Origin: Azospirillum melinis
Lineage (GTDB): Bacteria; Pseudomonadota; Alphaproteobacteria; Azospirillales; Azospirillaceae
Direction of reading: 5' to 3'
DNA length: 64,000 nucleotides
Assembly: GCF_013340935.1 (NCBI RefSeq)
Contig: NZ_WHOS01000006.1
Coordinates: 1-64,000, forward strand
Shown: positions 1-9,971 of the stretch, piece by piece
How positions within the stretch are numbered: the stretch's first letter is position 1
Layout: the number at the start of each line of letters is the position of its first letter
Translations under genes and position numbers: made by a program
Notes under the pieces: generated by a model
The model's database searches: none
What the model was told of the DNA's origin: nothing
The model's input: the letters and a program-made list of their open reading frames with translations, nothing else

Positions 1-88
1 CCATTGTGTGGCCCGCCACAGACATGCCGTTAACACTCGGGCAAGCTTTGACCGCCACGCTGGGTGGGTCGAGCGCGGGAGGGTTGCG

Positions 89-811
89 ATGTCGGTGCGG
101 AAGCTGCTGCGGAAGGTCGGGTTCGCCGCCGGTCTGGGTGCCCTGCTGATCGCGGGTGCCGCATTCGGCCATGCCGCGACCCAGCCGGACGGCCTGTCGC
201 TCAATCCGGCCGGCTCCGCCCCGGCCGCCATCGGCCCCGTCACCGTCAATCCGGTGCCCGCGGCCCCGTCTTCTGAATTTCCCGATGCGGCGATGTCCCG
301 CAACGACCAGGGCGACGTCACCGTGCTGCGGCTGGACGGCATCATCACGCCAGGAGCCGAACGCAGCTTCATCGACGCCCTGCACGCCCTGCCGGCCCGC
401 CGTCCGCTGGTGATTGAGCTGTCCAGCCCCGGCGGCTTCACCGCCGCGGGCTACCGGATGATCGACGCCGTCCTGGCCGAGCGCAAGGGCGGACGGCCGG
501 TTGCCACCCGGGTGCGCGACGGCGAGTCCTGCGAAAGCATGTGCGTCGGCCTCTATCTGGCCGGCTATCCGCGCTACGCCGCCCCGCGGGCGGAATTCAT
601 GGTGCATGCCCCGCGCATGGCGGAGAATGGCCGGATGACCCTGCGCTCCACCCAGATGATGGTCGAACGGCTGGTGTCGCTCGGCGCCTCGCAGAGCTGG
701 ATCGAGCGGGTGAAGGCCGAGGGCGGCTTCTCCGGCGCCCGCGACCATCGCGAAACCGCCGACCGGCTGACCGCCGACGGCGCCAACATCGTCACCGACC
801 TGCTGCGCTGA
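89..811 (+). CDS. Secreted ClpP-fold serine protease-like protein
   Basis: A 240-residue protein with an N-terminal hydrophobic segment (about residues 10-29, ending GHA) that looks like a signal peptide or anchor. The rest has the crotonase/ClpP-type pattern: SSPGG at 112-116 resembles the oxyanion-hole region, CESMCVG contains a candidate nucleophile S150, and MVHAP places a candidate H173 where ClpP has its catalytic His. I infer a periplasmic protein with a ClpP-like fold; its substrate is unknown. The start at 89 is preferred over the upstream GTG-type start at 8 because GGGAGG lies just upstream and the signal peptide then begins normally. Cys148 and Cys152 flank the putative nucleophile and could form a disulfide in the periplasm. 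The 3' end overlaps the convergent ammonia-lyase gene by 20 bases. Confidence 0.72.
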   Translation: MSVRKLLRKVGFAAGLGALLIAGAAFGHAATQPDGLSLNPAGSAPAAIGPVTVNPVPAAPSSEFPDAAMSRNDQGDVTVLRLDGIITPGAERSFIDALHALPARRPLVIELSSPGGFTAAGYRMIDAVLAERKGGRPVATRVRDGESCESMCVGLYLAGYPRYAAPRAEFMVHAPRMAENGRMTLRSTQMMVERLVSLGASQSWIERVKAEGGFSGARDHRETADRLTADGANIVTDLLR

Positions 812-2045
812 GCAGCCCGTCGGCGACCGCCTCCGGCGAACGGCCGACGATCCGCTCATAGACCTCCGGGTCGGTCGCCCCCTCGGTCCCGAACACCAGC
901 ACCCGCGCATCGGGAACCAAGCCAAGCGCCAGCCTCACCTCCTCGTGCGCAGCGGCGCAGAGCAGCCCGGCCAGCCCGGCGACGCCCGATTCACCGCCCA
1001 CCACCGGACGGCCGCCCTGCCCACCGTCCGCCAGCTTGCGCATGGCGGTGACCGCCCCCTCGTCGGGGATCGTCAGGAAATCGTCGGCGCCGCGTTCCAG
1101 GATCGCCCAGGCCAGCAGCGAGACCTCGCCACAGGCAAGCCCGGCCATCACCGTGTCGAGGTCGCCCTGCGCCCGCATCGGCCGGCCGGCGACGGCGCTC
1201 TGGTACAGGCAGTCGGCACTGTGCGGCTCGACCACCACGAAGCGCGGGCGCTGGCGCCCCCAGCTTTCCCACAGATGACCGCAGACCGCGGCGGGCAGCG
1301 CGCCGACGCCGCCCTGCACGAAGACGTGGGTAGGCCGTTCGCTGGCGGGAAGCTGTGAGATCGCCTCCTCCACCATCACGGTGTAGCCCTGCATCACGTC
1401 GCGCGGCACATCCATATAGCCGGTGTAGGAGGTGTCGGAGACGACGAACCAGCCCTGCTCCGCCGCGTCGGCAGCGGCACGGCGCACCGCATCGTCGTAC
1501 GGCCCGTCCACCACCACCACCCGCGCCCCGTACGCCTCGATGGCGGCGCGGCGGCCGGGCGTACAGGCGGCGGGCACATACACCACGCAATTGCAGCCGA
1601 ACACCTGTGCGCCCCAGGCGACCGAGCGGCCATGGTTGCCGTCGGTGGCGGTGGTGACGGTCAGCGTCCGCGTCACCTTGGCATAGCGGCCGACGACAAG
1701 ATCAAGCGCTGTCACCGGCACGCCCGGCACCCGCGCCGTCACCTCCCGCGCCAGCAGCCGCAGCACGGCGTACGCGCCGCCCAGGGCCTTGAAGCTGCCG
1801 AGCGCGAAGCGGGCGCTTTCGTCCTTGTACCAGAGGCGGTCGATTCCGGCCTCCCGCGCCAGCCCGGGAAGGGAGCGCAGCGGGGTGGGTGTATAGCCGG
1901 GCCAGGCGCCGATCTCCGCCATCGCCTCCTCGAAGGCGGCACGGCTGAGGATCGCACGTTCCGACGGGCCGTAGGCCCGCTCATGGTCGGCATGGGGATT
2001 GGAGACGTGGCGCGGCAGGCAGGGGGAGACGGCGGTGTGGGGCAT
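792..2045 (-). CDS. dpaL: Diaminopropionate ammonia-lyase (PLP enzyme)
   Basis: This enzyme converts 2,3-diaminopropionate to pyruvate and ammonia in the cytoplasm. The 417-residue product is a fold-type II PLP enzyme of the YgeX/DpaL family: the PLP lysine is K86 in GSFKALGG, followed by TTATDGNHGRSVAW, and a glycine-rich phosphate-binding stretch QGGVGALPAA further on. Length is close to the roughly 400 residues of family members. An upstream start at 2111 is in frame, but GGAGAG lies at good distance from the ATG at 2045. No companion catabolic genes are adjacent; the neighbour fliN is 165 bases upstream on the same strand, with no clear functional link. Threonine dehydratase-like enzymes share the fold, but the overall pattern fits DpaL better. 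Confidence 0.85.
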   Translation of the reverse strand: MPHTAVSPCLPRHVSNPHADHERAYGPSERAILSRAAFEEAMAEIGAWPGYTPTPLRSLPGLAREAGIDRLWYKDESARFALGSFKALGGAYAVLRLLAREVTARVPGVPVTALDLVVGRYAKVTRTLTVTTATDGNHGRSVAWGAQVFGCNCVVYVPAACTPGRRAAIEAYGARVVVVDGPYDDAVRRAAADAAEQGWFVVSDTSYTGYMDVPRDVMQGYTVMVEEAISQLPASERPTHVFVQGGVGALPAAVCGHLWESWGRQRPRFVVVEPHSADCLYQSAVAGRPMRAQGDLDTVMAGLACGEVSLLAWAILERGADDFLTIPDEGAVTAMRKLADGGQGGRPVVGGESGVAGLAGLLCAAAHEEVRLALGLVPDARVLVFGTEGATDPEVYERIVGRSPEAVADGLLSAAGR

Positions 2046-2210
2046 GGCTTCGCTCTCCGGGCCGGCGACGCCGTCGACGACGGCATTTCCCACGACCGGA
2101 CACAACGACACCAGAAGTCATCGCCCGCCGTCAAGACGCCAGCGCAAGCGGGGCTGCTACCGAATGAAGCATCGATAAAGGGAAGGCGCCGCAACGGGAA
2201 AAGGATGCTG

Positions 2211-2513
2211 TCAGCGCTTCCATTCGCGGCTGGACTTGATGAAGTCGGTCAGGGTGACGCCGATCTTGTCGTCGATGATCGCAACCTCGCCACGGGCGAC
2301 CAGCACGCCCTCGACATAAACGTCGGTCGGGTCCTTCAGATGGCGGTCGAGTTCCACGACGGCGCCGCGGCCCAGCTTCAAGAGGTCGCGGACGCGGAGC
2401 ATGGCGGTGCCGATGACGACCTTGATCTCCACCGGCGCGTCGCCGATGGCGAAGGACGAGGCGTCGCCGTCGTTGGGATCGGGCGCGCCGAGCAGGTCGT
2501 CGATGTTGGCCAT
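2211..2513 (-). CDS. fliN: Flagellar motor switch protein FliN
   Basis: A 100-residue FliN of the C-ring that controls flagellar rotation direction and binds CheY-P together with FliM. Nearly the whole protein is the SpoA/FliMN C-terminal domain (about 25-95): VEIKVVIGTAMLRVRDLLKLGRG region, then VYVEGVLVARGEVAIIDDKIGVTLTD near the end, both classic FliN patterns. The ATG at 2513 has GGGAG about nine bases upstream; the longer reading frame to 2804 carries low-complexity translation unlike FliN. It stands alone: no fliM, fliG or fliH neighbours are in this window, which is unusual because fliN is commonly inside a fli operon. Confidence 0.88.
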   Translation of the reverse strand: MANIDDLLGAPDPNDGDASSFAIGDAPVEIKVVIGTAMLRVRDLLKLGRGAVVELDRHLKDPTDVYVEGVLVARGEVAIIDDKIGVTLTDFIKSSREWKR

Positions 2514-2787
2514 GGATGTCCAAGCTCCCGCGCCGGAAAGGGGCGCCTTCCTATACGAACGGGACATCCTACACCCCGGACGGGTTAGCCGGCAACGCCA
2601 CCGACCGGCCGGGATTGCGACAAGATTGGGCTTTTCCCGCACCGGCGCTTCGCCCACACTGCTTCGCCCATACTGGCAGCCTGCCCGCCGCGGCGGGCAT
2701 CCGCCGGCCTGCCGGGCAATCCGTTGCGACTGAGCAACGATCACGGCGGGGTAAGGCAACCGACCAACCGGAACCGGGTTCACCCTG

Positions 2788-3630
2788 ATGACCGACAGCA
2801 GCATTTCCCCGCTTGTGGACGCTTCCTGGCTGAAAAGCCGGCTCGACAGCCCCGGTATCGTCGTCCTCGACGTGCGAACCCCGCCCGCCGGCGGCTTCGT
2901 TCCGAGATCGGTTCATTCCGACTACGCAACGGCCGGCTGGCGGACTGTGGTCGGTGGCGGGGCCGGAATGCTGCCGGAACCGGGGGTTCTGGCGGGGCTG
3001 ATCGGCGGCCTGGGGATCGGCAACGGCGACCATGTGGTGCTGGTGGCGGCCGGCGCCAACGCCTCGGACATGGGCAACGCCACCCGCGTCTACTGGACCT
3101 TCAAGATGCTGGGCCACGATGCGGTGTCGGTGCTGGACGGCGGCTTCGCCGCCTGGGTCGCCGCCGGCGGACCGGTGACGCCCGAGCCGGCGGTGCGCAA
3201 GCCGACCGGCTTCGCCACCCATCCGCGCGCCGGCCTGCGCGCGACCGTGGAGGATGTCGAGGCCGCCGTGAAGGCCGGCGGCACACCGCTGCACGATGCG
3301 CGGTCGGCCGAGCAGTTCGCCGGCAAGGCCAAGAGCCCGCAGGCCCGCGCGCCCGGCACCATCCCGGGGGCCGTCAATTTGGACATCGCCCCGCTCTTCT
3401 CCGCGGCTGAACACCGCTTCGCCACACCCGACGCGGTGAAGGCGATGGCCGACCAAGCCGGCCTGCCCTTGCGCGACCAGCCCATCACCTTCTGCAACAC
3501 CGGCCACCTCGCCTCGGTGTCCTGGTTCGCGCTCAGCGAGATCGCCGGTATACCCGGTGTGCGGCTCTATGACGGCTCGATGTCGGAATGGAGCGCCGAT
3601 CCGGAGCGGCCTTTGCAGACCGAGGGCTGA
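2788..3630 (+). CDS. sseA: Thiosulfate/3-mercaptopyruvate sulfurtransferase (double rhodanese)
   Basis: A 280-residue protein with two rhodanese domains (about 10-140 and 155-275). The N-terminal domain is structural; the C-terminal domain carries the persulfide-forming cysteine C236 in FCNTGHLAS. The enzyme moves sulfane sulfur from thiosulfate or 3-mercaptopyruvate to acceptors such as cyanide or thiols. The loop after the catalytic Cys (CNTGHLA) resembles thiosulfate-type enzymes more than the CGSGVTA loop of classical mercaptopyruvate enzymes, so thiosulfate may be the preferred donor; that is inference. It converges on murJ with only one base between the two stop codons and no obvious terminator. 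Confidence 0.85.
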   Translation: MTDSSISPLVDASWLKSRLDSPGIVVLDVRTPPAGGFVPRSVHSDYATAGWRTVVGGGAGMLPEPGVLAGLIGGLGIGNGDHVVLVAAGANASDMGNATRVYWTFKMLGHDAVSVLDGGFAAWVAAGGPVTPEPAVRKPTGFATHPRAGLRATVEDVEAAVKAGGTPLHDARSAEQFAGKAKSPQARAPGTIPGAVNLDIAPLFSAAEHRFATPDAVKAMADQAGLPLRDQPITFCNTGHLASVSWFALSEIAGIPGVRLYDGSMSEWSADPERPLQTEG

Positions 3631-3631
3631 T

Positions 3632-5182
3632 CTACGCCTTCGCCCGGCGGCGGCGCAGACGGCCGAGGTCGCTGCGCCGCACCAGCCCCAGCAGCACGGC
3701 GGCCACGGCATAGACCGCCAGCCCGACCGCCGCCAGCACCAGCAGGCCGCCCAGCCGCTCCACCACGCCTGCGGCACCCAGCCAGGGGGCGAGCCGCGCG
3801 GTCGCCAGCCACAGGGCGACGGCCATGGCGACGGCGGCGATTGCCATGCGCGGCAGGTTGCGGGTCAACCGCGCATCCGCCCGGAACAGGCCGCGGCGGT
3901 GCAGCAGCAGCGCCAGAAGCCCGGCATTGACCCAGGCACCGACGGAGGTGGCGACCGCCAGCCCGACCTGGGCCAGCGGCCCCATCAGCGCCAGCTTCAG
4001 TGCCACATTGATGCCGACCGCCGCCAGCGCCACCCGCACCGGCGTCGCGGTGTCGTGGCGGGCGTAGAAGCCGTTGACGAGGCTGCGGATCACCACGAAG
4101 GCCGGCAGGCCCAGCGCGTAAGCTTGCAAAGTAAGCGCCGAAGCGGCGGCATCCGACGGGCCGAAGGCGCCACGCTGGAACAGCACCGACAGGATCGGCG
4201 TACCCGCCACCAGGAAGGCGATGGCGGCCGGCAGGGTCAGCACCAGCGACAGCTCGATGGCGCGATTCTGGCTGTCGACCGCGCCAGCCTCGTCGCCGCT
4301 CTTGATCCGCTTGGACATTTCCGGAAGCAGAACGGTTCCGACGGCAATGCCGATCACCCCCAGCGGCAGCTGGTTCAGCCGGTCCGCATAATAAAGGTAG
4401 GACACCGCCCCGGTCGGCAGGGCCGAGGCGATCAGCGTGTCCGCGAACAGGCTGATCTGCGTCAGGCCGGACCCCAGTGCCGCCGGCCCCAGAACCGCCA
4501 GGAAGCGCTTCACGTCGGGCGACAGGCGCGGCATTACCGGCCGCAGGGTCATGTCGGCCCGCCTTGCGTCCCAGGCCAGATAGAGAAACTGCGCGACACC
4601 CGACGCCAGCACGCCCCAGGACAGTGCATGTCCGGCCGTCGGCATCAGCGGCGTGCCGATCACCAGCGCCGCGATCAGGCACAGATTCATCAGGATCGGT
4701 GCGGCGGCGGCCGAGCCGAAGCGGCTCATGCTGTTCAGCACGCCGCCATAGAGCGACACCAGCGAGATCAGCAGCAGATAGGGGAAGGTGATGCTGGTGA
4801 ACAGAACGGCGAGCCGGAACTTCTCCGGCTCGTCGGCGAATCCGGGGGCGAAGACCGTCATGAATTGCGGCATGAAGGCCAGCACCGCCAACAGCAGCAC
4901 CAGCTGCACGATGACCAGCAGGGTCATCACCTCGTCGGCGAAGCGGCGGGCGGATGCTGCTCCGTCCTGCACCAGCTTGCCCGAGAACAGCGGCACGAAG
5001 GCGGAGTTGAAGGCGCCCTCGGCGAACAGGGCGCGGAAATGGTTCGGCAGCCGGAAGGCGACGAAAAAGGCGTCGGCGACCGGACCGGCGCCGAGCAGCG
5101 CCGCGGTCAGCACGTCGCGCAGGAAACCGAGCACCCGGCTGGCCAGGGTCAGGCCGCCGACGGACAGGATATGACGGAACAC
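3632..5182 (-). CDS. murJ: Lipid II flippase MurJ
   Basis: A 516-residue polytopic inner-membrane protein of the MviN/MurJ (MOP) family that flips lipid II for peptidoglycan synthesis. It starts with the typical GGLTLASRVLGFLRDVL and continues with GPVADAFFVAFRLPNHFRALFAEGAF-type sequence, including the Arg-rich motif of the central cavity. Hydrophobic segments run along the whole length, consistent with the family's 14 transmembrane helices, and it ends in a basic tail RRRRAKA. The length is normal. The ATG at 5182 directly precedes the conserved family N-terminus. An adjacent promoter region of about 135 bases separates it from the divergent hydrolase gene. Confidence 0.93.
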   Translation of the reverse strand: MFRHILSVGGLTLASRVLGFLRDVLTAALLGAGPVADAFFVAFRLPNHFRALFAEGAFNSAFVPLFSGKLVQDGAASARRFADEVMTLLVIVQLVLLLAVLAFMPQFMTVFAPGFADEPEKFRLAVLFTSITFPYLLLISLVSLYGGVLNSMSRFGSAAAAPILMNLCLIAALVIGTPLMPTAGHALSWGVLASGVAQFLYLAWDARRADMTLRPVMPRLSPDVKRFLAVLGPAALGSGLTQISLFADTLIASALPTGAVSYLYYADRLNQLPLGVIGIAVGTVLLPEMSKRIKSGDEAGAVDSQNRAIELSLVLTLPAAIAFLVAGTPILSVLFQRGAFGPSDAAASALTLQAYALGLPAFVVIRSLVNGFYARHDTATPVRVALAAVGINVALKLALMGPLAQVGLAVATSVGAWVNAGLLALLLHRRGLFRADARLTRNLPRMAIAAVAMAVALWLATARLAPWLGAAGVVERLGGLLVLAAVGLAVYAVAAVLLGLVRRSDLGRLRRRRAKA

Positions 5183-5317
5183 GATGGCAGGGTCGCTTCT
5201 GTGATGCGGATGATGCCCGGCGGCATCCTAGCGATGCGGCCGCGTTCGTCATAGGATCGCGACCCGCATTCGTCCAGAACGCATCTCAAGTCACCCAATC
5301 GGTCGAAGGCCCCCAAC

Positions 5318-6103
5318 ATGCCGCAGCAGCAAGCCCTCCCCCTGACCTATCTGGAAGCCGGCGAAGCCAATGGCGGAACGCCGATGCTGGTCCTGCACGG
5401 CCTGTTCGGCTCGGCCCGCAACTGGCAGACCCTGGCCCGCCGCTTCGGCGAATCGCGGCGGGTCTATGCGCTGGACCTGCGCAACCATGGCGGCGCGCCC
5501 TGGGCCGAGGGCATGAGCTATCCGGAGATGGCGGCCGACGTGCTGCGCTTCCTCGACGACCGCGGCTTCGCCCGCGCCACCATCGTCGGCCATTCGATGG
5601 GCGGCAAGACCGCCATGGCGCTGGCGCTGGCCCATCCGGAGCGGGTGGAAAGGCTGGTGGTCGCCGACATCGCCCCGGTCGCCTACACCCACACCCACGC
5701 TCCCTTCGTCGCCGCGATGAAGGCCGCGAAGCTGGAGGGGGCCACGCGCCGGCCGGAGGTGGAGGCGCAGCTGGTCGATGCCGTGCCGGAGGCGCCGCTG
5801 CGCTCCTTCCTGATGCAAAATCTGGTGCTGGAGAACGGTGTCTTCTCCTGGCGGATCAATCTCGATTCCATCGGCGCGAACATGGCCGGACTGATCGGCT
5901 TCCCCGATTTCGCCGGCGCCCGCTATGACGGGCCGGCGCTGTTCATCGGCGGCGGCGCGTCGGACTACATCCGGCCGGAGCATCACGACGCCATCCACCG
6001 CCACTTCCCCAAGGCGGAAATCCGCATGATCGACGGCGTCGGGCACTGGCTGCACGCCGAACGCCCGGCCGAATTCGCCGCGATGGTGGAGGGATTTCTC
6101 TGA
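5318..6103 (+). CDS. Alpha/beta-fold hydrolase (YbfF-like esterase)
   Basis: A 261-residue cytoplasmic alpha/beta hydrolase. VLHGLFGSARNW near residue 25 forms the oxyanion region, the nucleophile elbow is GHSMGG with S93, and the catalytic His is H243 in GVGHWLHAERP. The candidate acid is the Asp in the strand before GASDYIRPEH. The pattern YALDLRNHGGAPW after strand 4 matches the YbfF/ABHD11 esterase subgroup, which hydrolyses acyl esters including acyl-CoA or palmitoyl substrates. The exact substrate cannot be read from sequence. It lies upstream of eno on the same strand, with about 150 bases between, so probably a separate unit. Confidence 0.82.
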   Translation: MPQQQALPLTYLEAGEANGGTPMLVLHGLFGSARNWQTLARRFGESRRVYALDLRNHGGAPWAEGMSYPEMAADVLRFLDDRGFARATIVGHSMGGKTAMALALAHPERVERLVVADIAPVAYTHTHAPFVAAMKAAKLEGATRRPEVEAQLVDAVPEAPLRSFLMQNLVLENGVFSWRINLDSIGANMAGLIGFPDFAGARYDGPALFIGGGASDYIRPEHHDAIHRHFPKAEIRMIDGVGHWLHAERPAEFAAMVEGFL

Positions 6104-6115
6104 TTTCCGGCTTGA

Positions 6116-7528
<1,413 letters not shown>

Positions 7529-7544
7529 TCGCCCAGGGTTAAGG

Positions 7545-7584
7545 AAAAGCCCCTCTCCGGTCCGCCGGAGAGGGGCTTTTTTTT
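7545..7584. terminator. Intrinsic terminator after eno (bidirectional)
   Basis: Perfect 16-base inverted repeat AAAAGCCCCTCTCCGG (7545-7560) and its complement (7565-7580) around a TCCG tetraloop, followed by an eight-T run on the plus strand and preceded by A residues that give a shorter U run on the minus strand. It sits between convergent eno and phaZ and can serve both. Confidence 0.93.
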
Positions 7585-7599
7585 ATGCAGAACGGACGG

Positions 7600-8676
7600 T
7601 CACTCTCCGGCGAGCGCGCCGATCATCTTGCGCACCGCGGCCATCTGGAAACCGCTCTTGCGGGCGAAATCGTAGCCGGTGTAGCCGAACCAGTCCCAGC
7701 AGGCCTTGGGATTGGAGGTCGGCTTGGCGGCGCCGTCGATCTGCGGATACAGCACGACGATGTTGTTGACGTCGGCCCAGCGGTTGTAGCCGGCATTCAC
7801 GGCGAAATGATCGCCAATCAGGTTCGACGCCATCTGGCAGCCGTGGAAGGCGACATGGATGCGGCAGGTCTGCTGGCCGCCCTCGCAGGCTTCCGGAACA
7901 TAGACGTAGCCGGTCTTGGCCATGCCGCTGCGGCTGGTGTCGCCGACGAAGGGCGCCTGGTTGAACAGCTGCGGCTGACGGGCCGCGGCGGGGGCGTTCG
8001 GGGTCCTGGCGTCGGCATAAAAGAAGCGGACGATGGCGCCCGCCTGATCGTACTGGCAGTTGTTGATGTATTCGCTCTTCTCACCCTCATTCGGGATGAA
8101 GTCGCAGGCCGCACCGTAGCCGTCGGTGATGTAGGCATGGGCCGCCTTCGGCAGCTTCACATAGGAGAGGTTGGCCTCCGCCACCCCCAGCGCCCGGTAG
8201 AACTGGTCGGTCGCATCGGCGACCGGCCGCTTCACCGTCACGTCGCCATCGCCGTTGAACAGGTAGATCTTCGACAGTGCCATGTTGGACAGCGGGTCGA
8301 TCTCCTTCGCCTTCTCGCGCGCCTTGGCGTTCGCGACCAGGGCATCGACATCGGGGGCACCCATCGCCACGTCCATGCAGCGCTTCAGCGCCACGATTGC
8401 CGTGGCGACGCCGCCCGTCGACACTTCGGCACAGTCGTAGGGACCGCCGGCGACGAGCCCGGCCGCCTTGACCAGCCCCGAATAGGCGACCTGGAACTGC
8501 CCGGCCATATAGGCGCCGGAGGAAATGCCCGACACCGTGGTCTGGGCCGGGTCGATCTTCAGCTTCAGGTCCGACAGCCTGATCTGAGCAGCGCTTTGGG
8601 CAGCCACGGGAAGCGGCGCCAGGACGAGGAGCGCCGCAAACGCGGTCTTGAGAATCGCTTTGTTTGAAATGGTCAT
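7600..8676 (-). CDS. phaZ: Periplasmic poly(3-hydroxybutyrate) depolymerase
   Basis: A 358-residue exported enzyme with a signal peptide (1-26, cut after VAAQ). It belongs to the short-chain-length PHA depolymerase group with type II catalytic domain, of which the Rhodospirillum rubrum periplasmic PhaZ1 is the known example. The lipase-box-like motif GISSG lies close to the N-terminus with nucleophile S52; the Asp is D145 in NGDGDVTV and the His is H180 in KAAHAYITDGYG. The HVAFHGC segment near residue 270 is the usual oxyanion-type motif of this group. It hydrolyses PHB to 3-hydroxybutyrate. It follows a paralogue by only eight bases and is probably cotranscribed with it. AGGTGA lies upstream of the ATG at 8676. 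Confidence 0.88.
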   Translation of the reverse strand: MTISNKAILKTAFAALLVLAPLPVAAQSAAQIRLSDLKLKIDPAQTTVSGISSGAYMAGQFQVAYSGLVKAAGLVAGGPYDCAEVSTGGVATAIVALKRCMDVAMGAPDVDALVANAKAREKAKEIDPLSNMALSKIYLFNGDGDVTVKRPVADATDQFYRALGVAEANLSYVKLPKAAHAYITDGYGAACDFIPNEGEKSEYINNCQYDQAGAIVRFFYADARTPNAPAAARQPQLFNQAPFVGDTSRSGMAKTGYVYVPEACEGGQQTCRIHVAFHGCQMASNLIGDHFAVNAGYNRWADVNNIVVLYPQIDGAAKPTSNPKACWDWFGYTGYDFARKSGFQMAAVRKMIGALAGE

Positions 8677-8684
8677 GAAAAGGG

Positions 8685-9722
8685 TCACCTTTGCCCTGCA
8701 AGGGTTGTCAACATTGCGTGGACAGCGGCGATCTGCGCCCCGTCCTTCGTCGCGTATTCCATCCCGGTCCTGCCGACCCAGTCCCAGCAGGCAATCGGGT
8801 CCGCGGAATTGCGCGGTGACAGCTGCGGGTAGAGCACGATCAGATTGTTGTTGGCCGCCCAGCGGTTGAAGCCGGCGCCGGTGGTCACGGCATCGCCGAC
8901 CTCGGCCACGGACTGGCGGCATCCGTGAAAGACGATGTGCACGGCGCAGGCCGCTCCGCGCCCGCAGGCGGGCGGCACATAGACATAGCCGGCGGAGGAC
9001 AGCCCCGTGCGGTCCGGATCACCGAACGGCGTCTGGTCGAAAGAAATGGCCGCCGGCATGTCGGGAGCCGGCGGGTTCAACCCGCCATAGATGTGCGACA
9101 GGATCCGGCCGGCCTGGTCATAATCACCGCAGGCGTTGACATAAGGGCTGCGGTTGGCGTTGCAGTCGTTGACCCCGCCCGGCGCAATGAAGCCGTTGCC
9201 GGCATCCAGCCCGGTTTCCACCCGCAGTTGGTTCGCCGGCACATGGGCGGCGCGATAGAAGGCTTCGGCCTCCTCCACCGCCTTGCGGTTCACCACCATG
9301 TCGGCGCGGCCGCTGAACAGGTAGACCTGTGCCTGCGCCAGCCGGTCGAGCGGGTCGATGGCCCCGGCCGCCGCCAGCGGCTGGGCCGCCTCGTACAGCG
9401 GCTGGCCGCGCGGCCAGAGCGGATTGCCCTGCATGCAGGCCGCCGCCAGGAGTGGATTCTCGGCTGCGCAGAGATAGGGACCGCCGGCCACCAGACCGAC
9501 GCCGGCCATCTCGCCCGAATGGGCGACGTGGAACTGGAGCGCCATGAAGGCGCCGGCCGCAAGCCCCGATACCGAACTCTTGGCAAGCACCACATTGTGC
9601 GGAGCGAGCGGCGGCGTGGTTGCATCGGCACTGGCCGGAGCGGCGCCGAAGGGCAACGCCAGCGCCAGCACTGCCATGAAACATGCAACCAGAAAACACC
9701 GGAGCGGCTGATTTTCTGCCAC
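8685..9722 (-). CDS. PHB depolymerase paralogue, catalytic residues lost
   Basis: A 345-residue secreted paralogue of the adjacent PHB depolymerase, alignable over its length. A GTG start at 9722 is preferred because GGTGAGG sits eight bases upstream and the product then begins with a clean signal peptide ending ASA near residue 32; the TTG at 9764 has no such site. The lipase box reads GLAAG, so the nucleophile serine is A55; the triad Asp is kept (D141 in SGRADMVV) but the His position is N176 in DAGNGF. The codons are unambiguous (GCG GCC and AAC). Fold landmarks such as HIVFHGC and CWDWVG are preserved, which argues against simple decay. It is probably a non-hydrolytic PHB or oligomer-binding protein, or an antagonist; the function is unknown. 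Confidence 0.82.
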   Translation of the reverse strand: MAENQPLRCFLVACFMAVLALALPFGAAPASADATTPPLAPHNVVLAKSSVSGLAAGAFMALQFHVAHSGEMAGVGLVAGGPYLCAAENPLLAAACMQGNPLWPRGQPLYEAAQPLAAAGAIDPLDRLAQAQVYLFSGRADMVVNRKAVEEAEAFYRAAHVPANQLRVETGLDAGNGFIAPGGVNDCNANRSPYVNACGDYDQAGRILSHIYGGLNPPAPDMPAAISFDQTPFGDPDRTGLSSAGYVYVPPACGRGAACAVHIVFHGCRQSVAEVGDAVTTGAGFNRWAANNNLIVLYPQLSPRNSADPIACWDWVGRTGMEYATKDGAQIAAVHAMLTTLAGQR

Positions 9723-9881
9723 TTGCTGCACCTCACCCGCTATAACCTCTGCGGAAGGTAGCAAGAGAAAAGGGAATGTCTAACAAAAAGCCTTAAGTGA
9801 TTTCCGATGCACGCATATGCTCGACCATGCACAACCCAACCCCGGTGGCAGGTGCCGGCGTGGCGTCAGTCAGCCATGGAA

Positions 9882-9913
9882 AAGGCCGGCGGAGCCGCCG
9901 CTCCGCCGGCCTT
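9882..9913 (-). terminator. Intrinsic terminator after peroxiredoxin gene
   Basis: Perfect 13-base stem AAGGCCGGCGGAG (9882-9894) with its complement at 9901-9913 around a six-base loop. Read on the minus strand it is followed by TTTTCC. It lies about 60 bases beyond the peroxiredoxin stop codon. Confidence 0.7.
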
Positions 9914-9971
9914 GTGCCGTCAGTCCGGAATCGTCCCGGCGGCCGGCCCGGCCGTGCGCCGAATCGGGCCC

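Noticed and set aside
3557..5254. Long plus-strand open frame opposite murJ
   Set aside because: Gln/Arg/His-rich low-complexity translation typical of GC-rich antisense; murJ on the other strand is certain.
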